Assembly: GCF_037975245.1 (NCBI RefSeq)
Contig: NC_092580.1
Location: forward strand, 8,841,001-8,905,000
DNA from: Apostichopus japonicus
Lineage: Eukaryota > Echinodermata > Holothuroidea > Aspidochirotida > Stichopodidae
Reading direction: 5' to 3'
DNA length: 64,000 bases
Shown: one piece after another, positions 28,401-43,400 of the stretch
Numbering within the stretch: the first letter of the stretch is position 1
How the letters are laid out: each line of letters begins with the position of its first letter
Translations under genes and position numbers: made by a program
The notes under the pieces: model-generated
Told to the model about the DNA's origin: nothing
The model's database searches: none
The model's input: only the letters and a program-made list of their open reading frames with translations

Positions 28401-30164
28401 CGAATGTGCGACATGGATCAATCAAATGTTCGACACCGATCAATCGAATGTTCGACACCGATCAATCGAATTAGCGGCACCGATCAATCAAATGTGTGGC
28501 ACCGATCAATCGAATGTTCGACACCGATCAATCGAATGTTCGACACCCATCAATCGAATGTTCGACACCCATTAATCGAATCTTCGACACCGATCAATCG
28601 AATGTTCGACACCGATCAATCGAATGTTCGACACCCATCAATCGACTGTTCGACACCCATCGATCGAATGTTCGACACCGATCAATCGAATGTTCGACAC
28701 CGATCAATCGAATGTTCGACACCCATCAATCGAATGTTCGACACCCATCAATCGAATGTTCGACACCGATCAATCGATTTTGCGGCACCGATCAATCGAA
28801 TGTTCGACACCAATCGACCGAATGTGCGACAACCATCAATCGAATGTGCGACACCAATTAAACGAATGTTCGACACCGATTAAACGAATGTTCGACACCG
28901 ATCAATCGAATGTGCGACACCTATCAATCAAATGTGCGACACCGATCAATCGAATGTTCGACACCTATCAATCGAATGTTCGACACCCATCAATCGAATG
29001 TTCGACACCGATCAATCGAATGTTCGACACCCATCAATCGAATGTTCGACACCCATCAATCGAATGTTCGAAACCCATCAATCGAATGTTCGACACCGAT
29101 CAATCGAATGTTCGACACCCATCAATCGAATGTTCGACACCCATCAATCGAATGTGCGACACCTATCAATCGAATGTGCGACACAGATCAATCGAATGTT
29201 CGACACCGATCAATCGAATATACGACACCGATCAATCGAATGTTCGACACCGATCAATCGAATTTGCGGCACCGATCAATCGAATGTTCGACACCAATCG
29301 ACCGAATGTGCGACAACCATCAATCGAATGTGCGACACCAATTAAACGAATGTTCGACACCGATTAAACGAATGTTCGACACCGATCAATCGAATGTGCG
29401 ACACCTATCAATCAAATGTGCGACACCGATCAATCGAATGTTCGACACCCATCAATCGAATGTTCGACACCGATCAATCGAATGTTCGACACCCATCAAT
29501 CGAATGTTCGACACCCATCAATCGAATGTTCGACACCCATCAATCGAATGTTCGACACCCATCAATCGAATGTTCGACACCGATCAATCGAATGTTCGAC
29601 ACCCATCAATCGAATGTGCGACACCTATCAATCGAATGTGCGACACAGATCAATCGAATGTTCGACACCGATCAATCGAATATACGACACCTATCAATCA
29701 AATGTGCGACATGGATCAATCCAATGTTCGACACCGATGAATCGAATGTTCGACACCGATCAATCGAATTTGCGGCACCGATCAATCGAATGTTCGACAC
29801 CAATCGACCGAATGTGCGACAACCATCAATCGAATGTGCGACACCAATTAAACGAATGTTCGACACCGATTAAACGAATGTTCGACACCGATCAATCGAA
29901 TGTGCGACACCTATCAATCAAATGTGCGACACCGATCAATCGAATGTTCGACAACCATCAATCGAATGTTCGACACCCATCAATCGAATGTTCGACACCC
30001 ATTAATCGAATGTTCGACACCGATCAATCGAATGTTCGACACCGATCAATCGAATGTTCGACACCCATCAATCGAATGTTCGACACCCATCAATCGAATG
30101 TTCGACACCGATCAATCGAATGTTCGACACCGATCAATCGAATGTTCGACACAGATCAATCGAA
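28401..30164 (+). repeat. Mosaic satellite segment
   Basis: Ordinary units are interspersed with N cassettes near 28,810, 29,290 and 29,800, spaced about 500 bp apart. One GTTCGAAACCC unit lies near 29,068. No other feature is seen. Confidence 0.7.
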
Positions 30165-31350
30165 TGTTCGACACCCATCAATCGAATGTTCGACACCCAT
30201 CAATCGAATGTTCGACACCCATCAATCGAATGTTCGACACCCATCAATCGAATGTGCGACACACATCAATCGATGTGCTACACCGATTAAACGAATGTTC
30301 GACACCGGTAAAATCGAATGTGCGGTACCGATGAATCGAATATGCGACACCCATTAATCGAATGTTCGACACCGATCAATCGAATGTTCGACAACCATCA
30401 AACGAATGTGCGACACCCATCAATCGAATGTGCGACACCCATTAATCGAATGTCCGACAACCATCAATCGAATGTTCGACAACGATCAGCCGAATATGCG
30501 ACCCCTATCAATCGAATGTTCGACAACCATCAATCGAATGTGCGACATGGATCAATCGAATGTTCGACACCTATCAATCGAATGTTCGACACCGATCAAT
30601 CGAATTTGCGGCACCGATCAATCGAATTTGCGGCACCGATCAATCAAATGTGTGGCACCGATCAATCGAATGTTCGACACCGATCAATCGAATGTTCGAC
30701 ACCCATCAATCGAATGTTCGACACCGATCAATCGAATATACGACACCGATCAATCGAATGTTCGACACCCATTAATCGAATGTCCGACAACCATTAATCG
30801 AATGTTCGACAACGATCAGCCGAATATGCGATTCCTGTCAATCGAATGTTCGACAACCATCAATCGAATGTGCGACACAGATCAATCGAATGTGCGAGAC
30901 CTATCAATCGAATGTGCGACACAGATCAATCGAATGTTCGACACCGATCAATCGAATATACGACACCTATGAATCAAATGTGCGACATGGATCAATCCAA
31001 TGTTCGACACCGATCAATCGAATGTTCGACACCGATCAATCGAATTAGCGGCACCGATCAATCAAATGTGTGGCACCGATCAATCGAATGTTCGACACCG
31101 ATCAATCGAATGTTCGACACCGATCAATCGAATGTTCGACACCCATTAATCGAATCTTCGACACCGATCAATCGAATGTTCGACACCGATCAATCGAATG
31201 TTCGACACCAATCAATCGAATGTTCGACACCCATCGATCGAATGTTCGACACCGATCAATCGAATGTTCGACACCCATCAATCGAATGTTCGACACCGAT
31301 CAATCGAATTTGCGGCACCGATCAATCGAATGTTCGACACCAATCGACCG
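30165..31350 (+). repeat. HOR-D, copy 1
   Basis: About 1.2 kb match the sequence 4,904 bp downstream, with the 21-bp unit at 30,265, the 23-bp unit near 30,308 and cassette L at 30,830. Related copies start near 33,200 (partial), 42,050, 51,150, 55,905 and 62,500. The break at about 31,350 coincides with the 198-bp local duplication. Confidence 0.8.
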
Positions 31351-32842
31351 AATGTGCGACACCGATCAATCGAATGTGCGACACCAATCAATCGAATGTT
31401 CGACACCAATCAATCGAATGTTCGACACCCATCGATCGAATGTTCGACACCGATCAATCGAATGTTCGACACCCATCAATCGAATGTTCGACACCGATCA
31501 ATCGAATTTGCGGCACCGATCAATCGAATGTTCGACACCAATCGACCGAATGTGCGACAACCATCAATCGAATGTGCGACACCAATTAAACGAATGTTCG
31601 ACACCGATTAAACGAATGTTCGACACCGATCAATCGAATGTGCGACACCTATCAATCAAATGTGCGACACCGATCAATCGAATGTTCGACACCCATCAAT
31701 CGAATGTTCGACACCGATCAATCGAATGTTCGACACCCATCAATCGAATGTTCGACACCCATCAATCGAATGTTCGACACCCATCAATCGAATGTTCGAC
31801 ACCGATCAATCGAATGTTCGACACCCATCAATCGAATGTTCGACACCCATCAATCGAATGTGCGACACCTATCAATCGAATGTGCGACACAGATCAATCG
31901 AATGTTCGACACCGATCAATCGAATATACGACACCTATCAATCAAATGTGCGACATGGATCAATCCAATGTTCGACACCGATCAATCGAATGTTCAACAC
32001 CGATCAATCGAATTAGCGGCACCGATCAATCAAATGTGTGGCACCGATCAATCGAATGTTCGACACCCATCGATCGAATGTTCGACACCCATCGATCGAA
32101 TGTTCGACACCGATCAATCGAATGTTCGACACCGATCAATCGAATGTTCGACACCCATCAATCGAATGTTCGACACCCATTAATCGAATGTGCGACACCG
32201 ATCAATCAAATGTTCGACACCGATCAATCGAATGTTCGACACCCATCAATCGAATGTTCGACACCCATCAATCGAATGTTCGACACCCATCAATCGAATG
32301 TTCGACACCGATCAATCGAATGTTTGACACCATCAATCGAATGTTCGACACCCATCAATCGAATGTGCGACACCGATCAATCAAATGTTCGACACCGATC
32401 AATCGAATGTTCGACACCCATCAATCGAATGTTCGACACCGATCAATCGAATGTGCGACACAGATCAATCGAATGTCCGACAACCATCAACCGAATGTGC
32501 GACATCGATCAATCGAATGTTCGACACCGATCAATCGAATGTGCGACACCTATCAATCAAATGTGTGGCACCGATCAATCGAATGTTCGACACCGATCAA
32601 TCGAATGTTCGACACCCATCAATCGAATGTTCGACACCGATCAATCGAATGTTCGACACCCATCATTAGAATGTTCGACACCGATCAATCGAATGTGCGA
32701 CACAGATCAATCGAATGTCCGACAACCATCAACCGAATGTGCGACATCGATCAATGGAATGTTCGACACCGATCAATCGAATATACGACACCGATCAATC
32801 GAATGTGCGACACCCATTAATCGAATGTCCGACAACCATTAA
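31070..32842 (+). other. Stop-free frame of 590 codons; not a gene
   Basis: The frame spans the 198-bp duplication and the one-base loss near 32,330, yet stays open, because a shift by one base lands in another open frame of the same repeat. This shows how insensitive the satellite is to frame and argues against coding constraint. Confidence 0.85.
31198..31593 (+). repeat. 198-bp (nine-unit) tandem duplication
   Basis: Nine units beginning with ACCAATCAATCG are repeated once directly (31,198-31,395 and 31,396-31,593). The corresponding place in the other HOR-D copy (36,102-36,300) has a single copy, so this is a gain here. Only the edges differ. Confidence 0.82.
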
Positions 32843-35068
32843 TCGAATGTTCGACAACGATCAGCCGAATATGCGATTCCTGTAAATCGAATGTTCGACA
32901 ACCATTAATCGAATGTGCGACACAGATCAATCGAATGTGCGACACCTATCAATCGAATGTGCGACACAGATCAATCGAATGTTCGACACCGATCAATCGA
33001 ATATACGACACCTATCAATCAAATGTGCGATATGGATCAATCAAATGTTCGACACCTATCAATCGAATGTTCGACACCGATCAATCGAATTTGCGGCACC
33101 GATCAATCGAATTTGCGGCACCGATCAATCAAATATGTGGCACCGATCAATCGAATGTTCGACACCCATTAATCGAATGTTCGACACCCATCAATCGAAT
33201 GTGCGACACACATCAATCGATGTGCTACACCGATTAAACGAATGTTCGACACCGGTAAAATCGAATGTGCGGTACCGATGAATCGAATATGCGACACCCA
33301 TTAATCGAATGTTCGACACCGATCAATCGAATGTTCGACAACCATCAAACGAATGTGCGACACCCATCAATCGAATGTGCGACACCCATTAATTGAATGT
33401 CCGACAACCATCAATCGAATGTTCGACAACGATCAGCCGAATATGCGACCCCTATCAATCGAATGTTCGACAACCATCAATCGAATGTGCGACATGGATC
33501 AATCGAATGTTCGACACCTATCAATCGAATGTTCGACACCGATCAATCGAATTTGCGGCACCGATCAATCGAATTTGCGGCACCGATCAATCAAATGTGT
33601 GGCACCGATCAATCGAATGTTCGACACCGATCAATCGAATGTTCAACACCCATCAATCGAATGTTCGACACCCATCGATCGAATGTTCGACACCGATCAA
33701 TCGAATGTTCGACACCCATCAATCGAATGTTCGACACCGATCAATCGAATGTGCGACACCCATCAATCGAATCTTCGACACCCATCAATCGAATGTTCGA
33801 CACCGATCAATCGAATTTGCGGCACCGATCAATCGAATGTTCGACACCAATCGACCGAATGTGCGACAACCATCAATCGAATGTGCGACACCAATTAAAC
33901 GAATGTTCGACACCGATTAAACGAATGTTCGACACCGATCAATCGAATGTGCGACACCTATCAATCAAATGTGCGACACCGATCAATCGAATGTTCGACA
34001 CCCATCAATCGAATGTTCGACACCGATCAATCGAATGTTCGACACCCATCAATCGAATGTTCGACACCCATCAATCGAATGTTCGACACCCATCAATCGA
34101 ATGTTCGACACCGATCAATCGAATGTTCGACACCCATCAATCGAATGTTCGACACCCATCAATCAAATGTGCGACATGGATCAATCCAATGTTCGACACC
34201 GATCAATCGAATGTTCAACACCGATCAATCGAATTAGCGGCACCGATCAATCAAATGTGTGGCACCGATCAATCGAATGTTCGACACCCATCGATCGAAT
34301 GTTCGACACCCATCAGTCGAATGTTCGACACCCATCAATCGAATGTGCGACACCTATCAATCGAATGTGCGACACAGATCAATCGAATGTTCGACACCGA
34401 TCAATCGAATATACGACACCTATCAATCAAATGTGCGACATGGATCAATCGAATGTTCGACACCGATCAATCGAATGTTCAACACCGATCAATCGAATTA
34501 GCGGCACCGATCAATCAAATGTGTGGCACCGATCAATCGAATGTTCGACACCCATCGATCGAATGTTCGACACCCATCAATCGAATGTTCGACACCCATC
34601 AATCGAATGTGCGACACACATCAATCGATGTGCTACACCGATTAAACGAATGTTCGACACCGGTCAATCGAATATACGACACCTATCAATCAAATGTGCG
34701 ACATGGATCAATCAAATCTTCGACACCGATCAATCGAATGTTCGACACCGATCAATCGAATTTGCGGCACCGATCAATCAAATGTGTGGCACCGATCAAT
34801 CGAATGTTCGACACCGATCAATCGAATGTTCGACACCCATCAATCGAATGTTCGACACCCATTAATCGAATGTTCGACACCGATCAATCGAATGTTCGAC
34901 ACCGATCAATCGAATGTTCGACACCCATCAATCGAATGTTCGACACCCATTAATCGAATGTTCGACACCGATCAATCGAATGTTCGACACCGATCAATCG
35001 AATGTTCGACACCCATCAATCGAATGTTCGACACCCATCAATCGAATGTTCGACACCCATCAATCGAA
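31594..35068 (+). repeat. Mosaic satellite segment with partial HOR-D
   Basis: This holds N cassettes, cassette L at 32,875 (AAATCG subtype), 21-bp units at 33,212 and 34,620, a one-base loss near 32,330 (TTTGACACCATC) and an ATCATTAGAATG unit near 32,663. Bases 33,200-33,640 resemble HOR-D, and 34,140-34,300 and 34,405-34,590 are near-duplicates of each other. No non-satellite sequence is seen. Confidence 0.7.
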
Positions 35069-36254
35069 TGTTCGACACCCATCAATCGAATGTTCGACAC
35101 CCATCAATCGAATGTTCGACACCCATCAATCGAATGTTCGACACCCATCAATCGAATGTGCGACACACATCAATCGATGTGCTACACCGATTAAACGAAT
35201 GTTCGACACCGGTAAAATCGAATGTGCGGTACCGATGAATCGAATATGCGACACCCATTAATCGAATGTTCGACACCGATCAATCGAATGTTCGACAACC
35301 ATCAAACGAATGTGCGACACCCATCAATCGAATGTGCGACACCCATTAATCGAATGTCCGACAACCATCAATCGAATGTTCGACAACGATCAGCCGAATA
35401 TGCGACCCCTATCAATCGAATGTTCGACAACCATCAATCGAATGTGCGACATGGATCAATCGAATGTTCGACACCTATCAATCGAATGTTCGACACCGAT
35501 CAATCGAATTTGCGGCACCGATCAATCGAATTTGCGGCACCGATCAATCAAATGTGTGGCACCGATCAATCGAATGTTCGACACCAATCAATCGAATGTT
35601 CGACACCCATCAATCGAATGTTCGACACCGATCAATCGAATATACGACACCGATCAATCGAATGTGCGACACCCATTAATCGAATGTCCGACAACCATTA
35701 ATCGAATGTTCGACAACGATCAGCCGAATATGCGATTCCTGTCAATCGAATGTTCGACAACCATCAATCGAATGTGCGACACAGATCAATCGAATGTGCG
35801 AGACCTATCAATCGAATGTGCGACACAGATCAATCAAATGTTCGACACCGATCAATCGAATATACGACACCTATGAATCAAATGTGCGACATGGATCAAT
35901 CCAATGTTCGACACCGATCAATCGAATGTTCGACACCGATCAATCGAATTAGCGGCACCGATCAATCAAATGTGTGGCACCGATCAATCGAATGTTCGAC
36001 ACCGATCAATCGAATGTTCGACACCGATCAATCGAATGTTCGACACCCATTAATCGAATCTTCGACACCGATCAATCGAATGTTCGACACCGTTCAATCG
36101 AATGTTCGACACCAATCAATCGAATGTTCGACACCCATCGATCGAATGTTCGACACCGATCAATCGAATGTTCGACACCCATCAATCGAATGTTCGACAC
36201 CGATCAATCGAATTTGCGGCACCGATCAATCGAATGTTCGACACCAATCGACCG
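35069..36254 (+). repeat. HOR-D, copy 2
   Basis: This matches copy 1 at 4,904 bp, with the 21-bp unit at 35,169 and cassette L at 35,734. The match continues past 36,254 at an offset of 4,706 bp, the difference being the 198-bp duplication present only in copy 1. A third good copy lies 27,293 bp further on, at about 62,500-63,590. Confidence 0.8.
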
Positions 36255-37404
36255 AATGTGCGACAACCATCAATCGAATGTGCGACACCAATTAAACGAA
36301 TGTTCGACACCGATTAAACGAATGTTCGACACCGATCAATCGAATGTGCGACACCTATCAATCAAATGTGCGACACCGATCAATCGAATGTTCGACACCC
36401 ATCAATCGAATGTTCGACACCGATCAATCGAATTAGCGGCACCGATCAATCAAATATGTGGCACCGATCAATCGAATGTTCGACACCCATCGATCGAATG
36501 TTCGACACCCATCGATCGAATGTTCGACACCGATCAATCGAATGTTCGACACCGATCAATCGAATGTTTGACACCCATCAATCGAATGTTCGACACCCAT
36601 TAATCGAATGTGCGACACCGATCAATCAAATGTTCGACACCGATCAATCGAATGTTCGACACCCATCAATCGAATGTTCGACACCGATCAATCGAATGTG
36701 CGACACAGATCAATCGAATGTCCGACAACCATCAACCGAATGTGCGAACTCGATCAATCGAATGTTCGACACAGATCAATCGAATATACGACACCGATCA
36801 ATCGAATGTGCGACACCCATTAATCGAATGTCCGACAACCATTAATCGAATGTTCGACAACGATCAGCCGAATATGCGATTCCTGTCAATCGAATGTTCG
36901 ACAACCATCAATCGAATGTGCGACACAGATCAATCGAATTTGCGGCACCGATCAATCGAATGTTCGACACCAATCGACCGAATGTGCGACAACCATCAAT
37001 CGAATGTGCGACACCAATTAAACGAATGTTCGACACCGATTAAACGAATGTTCGACACCGATCAATCGAATGTGCGACACCTATCAATCAAATGTGCGAC
37101 ACCGATCAATCGAATGTTCGACACCCATCAATCGAATGTTCGACACCGATCAATCGAATGTTCGACACCCATCAATCGAATGTTCGACACCCATCAATCG
37201 AATGTTCGACACCCATCAATCGAATGTTCGACACCGATCAATCGAATGTTCGACACCCATCAATCGAATGTTCGACACCCATCAATCGAATGTGCGACAC
37301 CCATCAATCGAATGTGCGACACAGATCAATCGAATGTTCGACACCGATCAATCGAATATACGACACTGATCAATCGAATGTTCGACACCGATCAATCGAA
37401 TGTT
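36255..37404 (+). repeat. Mosaic satellite segment
   Basis: Ordinary units with cassette L at 36,878 and N cassettes near 36,245 and 36,970. A GCGAACTCG unit (in place of GCGACATCG) near 36,745 also occurs near 44,753 and 58,629. No gene or other element is seen. Confidence 0.7.
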
Positions 37405-40400
37405 CGACACCAATCAATCGAATGTTCGACACCCATCGATCGAATGTTCGACACCGATCAATCGAATGTTCGACACCCATCAATCGAATGTTCGACACCG
37501 ATCAATCGAATTTGCGGCACCGATCAATCGAATGTTCGACACCAATCGACCGAATGTGCGACAACCATCAATCGAATGTGCGACACCAATTAAACGAATG
37601 TTCGACACCGATTAAACGAATGTTCGACACCGATCAATCGAATGTGCGACACCTATCAATCAAATGTGCGACACCGATCAATCGAATGTTCGACACCCAT
37701 CAATCGAATGTTCGACACCGATCAATCGAATGTTCGACACCCATCAATCGAATGTTCGACACCCATCAATCGAATGTTCGACACCCATCAATCGAATGTT
37801 CGACACCGATCAATCGAATGTTCGACACCCATCAATCGAATGTTCGACACCCATCAATCGAATGTGCGACACCTATCAATCGAATGTGCGACACAGATCA
37901 ATCGAATGTTCGACACCGATCAATCGAATATACGACACCTATCAATCAAGTGTGCGACATGGATCAATCCAATGTTCGACACCGATCAATCGAATGTTCA
38001 ACACCGATCAATCGAATTAGCGGCACCGATCAATCAAATGTGTGGCACCGATCAATCGAATGTTCGACACCCATCGATCGAATGTTCGACACCCATCGAT
38101 CGAATGTTCGACACCGATCAATCGAATGTTCGACACCGATCAATCGAATGTTTGACACCCATCAATCGAATGTTCGACACCGATCAATCGAATGTGCGAC
38201 ACCGATCAATCGAATGTTCGACACCCATCAATCGAATGTTCGACACCCATGAATCGAATGTTCGACACCGATCAATCGAATGTTCGACACCTATCAACCG
38301 AATGTGCGACACAGATCAATCGATGTGCTACACCGATTAAACGAATGTTCGACACCGATCAATCGAATGTGCTGCACCGATTAAGCGAATGTTCGACACC
38401 GGTCAATCGAATATACGACACCGATCAATCAAATGTGCGACATGGATCAATCAAATCTTCGACACCGATCAATCGAATGTTCGACACCGATCAATCGAAT
38501 GTGCGACAGAGATCAATCGAATGTCCGACAACCATCAACCTAATATACGACACCGATCAATCGAATGTGCGTCATGGATCAATCGAATGTTCGACACCTA
38601 TCATCCAATGTTCGACACCGATCAATCGAATTTGCGGCACCGATCAATCAAATGTGTGGCACAGATAAATCGAATGTTCGACACCGATCAATCGAATGTG
38701 CGAAACCCATCAATCGGATGTTCGACACCCTTCAATCGAATGTTCGACACCGATCAATCGAATGTTCGACACCAATCGACCGAATGTGCGACAACCATCA
38801 ATCGAATGTGCGACACCGATTAAACGAATGTTCGACACCGATTAAACGAATGTTCGACACCGATCAATCGAATGTGCGACACCGATCAATCGAATGTTCG
38901 ACACCCATCAATCAAATGTGCGACATGGATCAATCAAATGTTCGACACCTATCAATCGAATGTTCGACACCGATCAATCGAATTTGCGGCACCGATCAAT
39001 CGAATTTGCGGCACCGATCAATCAAATGTGTGGCACCGATCAATCGAATGTTCGACACCGATCAATCGAATGTTCGACACCCATCAATCGAATGTTCGAC
39101 ACCGATCAATCGAATGTTCGACACCCATCAATCGAATGTTCGACACCGATCAATCGAATGTGCGACACAGATCAATCGAATGTCCGACAACCATCAACCG
39201 AATGTGCAACATCGATCAATCGAATGTTCGACACCGATCAATCGAATATACGACACCGATCAATCGAATGTGCGACACCCATTAATCGAATGTCCGACAA
39301 CCATTAATCGAATGTTCGACAACGATCAGCCGAATATGCGATTCCTGTCAATCGAATGTTCGACAACCATCAATCGAATGTGCGACACAGATCAATCGAA
39401 TGTGCGAGACCTATCAATCGAATGTGCGACACAGATCAATCGAATGTTCGACACCGATCAATCGAATATACGACACCTATCAATCAAATGTGCGACATGG
39501 ATCAATCCAATGTTCGACACCGATCAATCGAAGGTTCGACACCGATCAATCGAATTAGCGGCACCGATCAATCAAATGTGTGGCACCGATCAATCGAATG
39601 TTCGACACCGATCAATCGAATGTTCGACACCGATCAATCGAATGTTCGACACCGATCAATCGAATGTTCGACACCGATCAATCGAATGTTCGACACCGAT
39701 CAATCGAATGTTCGACACCCATCAATCGAATGTTCGACACCCATCGATCGAATGTTCGACACCGATCAATCGAATGTTCGACACCCGATCAATCGAATGT
39801 TCGACACCCATCCATCGAATGTTCGACACCCATTAATCGAATGTTCGACACCGATCAATCGAATTTGCGGCACCGATCAATCGAATGTTCGACACCAATC
39901 GACCGAATGTGCGACAACCATTAATCGAATGTGCGACACCAATTAAACGAATGTTCGACACCGATTAAACGAATGTTCGACACCGTTCAATCGAATGTGC
40001 GACACCGATCAATCGAATGTTCGACACCCATCAATCAAATGTGCGACATGGATCAATCAAATGTTCGACACCTATCAATCGAATGTTCGACACCGATCAA
40101 TCGAATTTGCGACACCGATCAATCGAATTTGCGGCACCGATCAATCAAATGTGTGGCACCGATCAATCGAATGTTCGACACCGATCAATCGAATGTGCGA
40201 CACAGATCAATCGAATGTCCGACAACCATCAACCGAATGTGCAACATCGATCAATCGAATGTTCGACACCGATCAATCGAGTATACGACACCGATCAATC
40301 GAATGTGCGACACCCATTAATCGAATGTCCGACAACCATTAATCGAATGTTCGACAACGATCAGCCGAATATGCGATTCCTGTCAATCGAATGTTCGACA

Positions 40401-43400
40401 CCCATCAATCGAATGTGCGACACAGATCAATCGAATGTGCGAGACCTATCAATCGAATGTGCGACACAGATCAATCGAATGTTCGACACCGATCAATCGA
40501 ATATACGACACCTATCAATCAAATGTGTGGCACCGATCAATCGAATGTTCGACACCGATCAATCGAATGTTCGACACCGATCAATCGAATGTTCGACACC
40601 CATCAATCGAATCTTCGACACCGATCAATCGAATGTTCGACACCGATCAATCGAATGTTCGACACCCATCAATCGAATGTTCGACACCCATCGATCGAAT
40701 GTTCGACACCCATCAATCGAATGTTCGACACCGATCAATCGAATGTTCGACACCCATCAATCGAATGTTCGACACCCATTAATCGAATGTTCGACACCGA
40801 TCAATCGAATTTGCGGCACCGATCAATCGAATGTTCGACACCCATCGACCGAATGTGCGACACCCATCAATCGAATGTGCGACACAGATCAATCGAATGT
40901 CCGACAACCATCAATCGAATGTTCGACACCGATCAATCGAATGTTCGACACCCATCAATCGAATGTTCGACACCGATCAATCGAATGTTCGACACCCATC
41001 AATCGAATGTTCGACACCCATCAATCGAATGTGCGACACCGATCAATCAAATGTTCGACACCGATCAATCGAATGTTCGACACCGATCAATCGAATGTTC
41101 GACACCGATCGACCGAATGTGCGACAACCATCAATCGAATGTGCGACACCAATTAATCGAATGTTCGACACCGATTAAACGAATGTTCAACACCGATCAA
41201 TCGAATGTGCGACACCTATCAATCAAATGTGCGACACCGATCAATCGAATGTTCGACACCCATCAATCGAATGTTCGACACCCATGAATCGAATGTTCGA
41301 CACCGATCAATCGAATGTTCGACACCGATCAATCGAATGTTCGACACCCATCAATCGAATGTTCGACACCCATCAATCGAATGTTCGACACCGATCAATC
41401 GAATGTTCGGCACCGATCAATCGAATGTGTGGCACCGATCAATCGAATGTTTGACGCCGATCAATCGAATGTTCGACTTCTATCAACCGAATGTGCGACA
41501 CAGATCAATCGATGTGCTACACCGATTAAACGAATGTTCGACACCGATCAATCGAATGTGCTGCACCGATTAAGCGAATGTTCGACACCGGTCAATCGAA
41601 TGTACGACACCTATCAATCAAATGTGCGACATGGATCAATCAAATCTTCGACACCGATCAATCGAATGTTCGACACCGATCAATAGAATTTGCGGCACCG
41701 ATCAATCAAATGTGTGGCACCGATCAATCGAATGTTCGACACCGATCAATCGAATGTTCGACACCCATCAATCGAATGTTCGACACCCATTAATCGAATG
41801 TTCGACACCGATCAATCGAATGTTCGACACCGATCAATCGAATGTTCGACACCCATCAATCGAATGTTCGACACCCATTAATCGAATGTTCGACACCGAT
41901 CAATCGAATGTTCGACACCGATCAATCGAATGTTCGACACCCATCAATCGAATGTTCGACACCCATCAATCGAATGTTCGACACCCATCAATCGAATGTT
42001 CGACACCCATCAATCGAATGTTCGACACCCATCAATCGAATGTGCGACACACATCAATCGATGTGCTACACCGATTAAACGAAAGTTCGACACCGGTAAA
42101 ATCGAATGTGCGGTACCGATGAATCGAATATGCGACACCCATTAATCGAATGTTCGACACCGATCAATCGAATGTTCGACAACAATCAAACGAAAGTGCG
42201 ACACCCATCAATCGAATGTGCGACACCCATTAATCGAATGTCCGACAACCATCAATCGAATGTTCGACAACGATCAGCCGAATATGCGACCCCTATCAAT
42301 CGAATGTTCGACAACCATCAATCGAATGTGCGACATGGATCAATCAAATGTTCGACACCTATCAATCGAATGTTCGACACCGATCAATCGAATTTGCGGC
42401 ACCGATCAATCGAATTTGCGGCACCGATCAATCAAATGTGTGGCACCGATCAATCGAATGTTCGACACCAATCAATCGAATGTTCGACACCCATCAATCG
42501 AATGTTCGACACCGATCAATCGAATATACGACACCGATCAATCGAATGTGCGACAACCATTAATCGAATGTCCGACAACCATTAATCGAATGTTCGACAA
42601 CGATCAGCCGAATATGCGATTCCTGTCAATCGAATGTTCGACAACCATCAATCGAATGTGCGACACCAATTAAACGAATGTTCGACACCGATTAAACGAA
42701 TGTTCGACACCGATCAATCAAATGTTCGACACCGATCAATCGAATGTTCGACACCCATCAATCGAATGTTCGACACCGATCAATCGAATGTGCGACACAG
42801 ATCAATCGAATGTCCGACAACCATCAACCGAATGTGCGACATCGATCAATCGAATGTTCGACACCGATCAATCGAATGTTCGACACCGATCAATCGAATG
42901 TTCGACACCCATCAATCGAATGTTCGACACCGATCAATCGAATGTGCGACATAGATCAATCGAATGTCCGACAACAATCAACCGAATGTGCGACATCGAT
43001 CAATCGAATGTTCGACACCGATCAATCGAATATACGACACCGATCAATCGAATGTGCGACACCCATTAATCGAATGTCCGACAACCATTAATCGAATGTT
43101 CGACAACGATCAGCCGAATATGCGATTCCTGTAAATCGAATGTTCGACAACCATTAATCGAATGTGCGACACAGATCAATCGAATGTGCGACACCTATCA
43201 ATCGAATGTGCGACACAGATCAATCGAATGTTCGACACCGATCAATCGAATATACGACACCTATCAATCAAATGTGCGATATGGATCAATCAAATGTTCG
43301 ACACCTATCAATCGAATGTTCGACACCGATCAATCGAATTTGCGGCACCGATCAATCGAATTTGCGGCACCGATCAATCAAATGTGTGGCACCGATCAAT

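Noticed and set aside
29672-29866. Antisense open frame of 64 codons (similar ones at 45,001-45,195 and 58,879-59,073)
   Set aside because: Antisense frames normally stop every 66 bp at TGA. Here variant units (GATTAAACG, AATCGACCG, GATGAATCG, CGATCGATCG) happen to remove successive TGAs in one frame. No other support for a gene.
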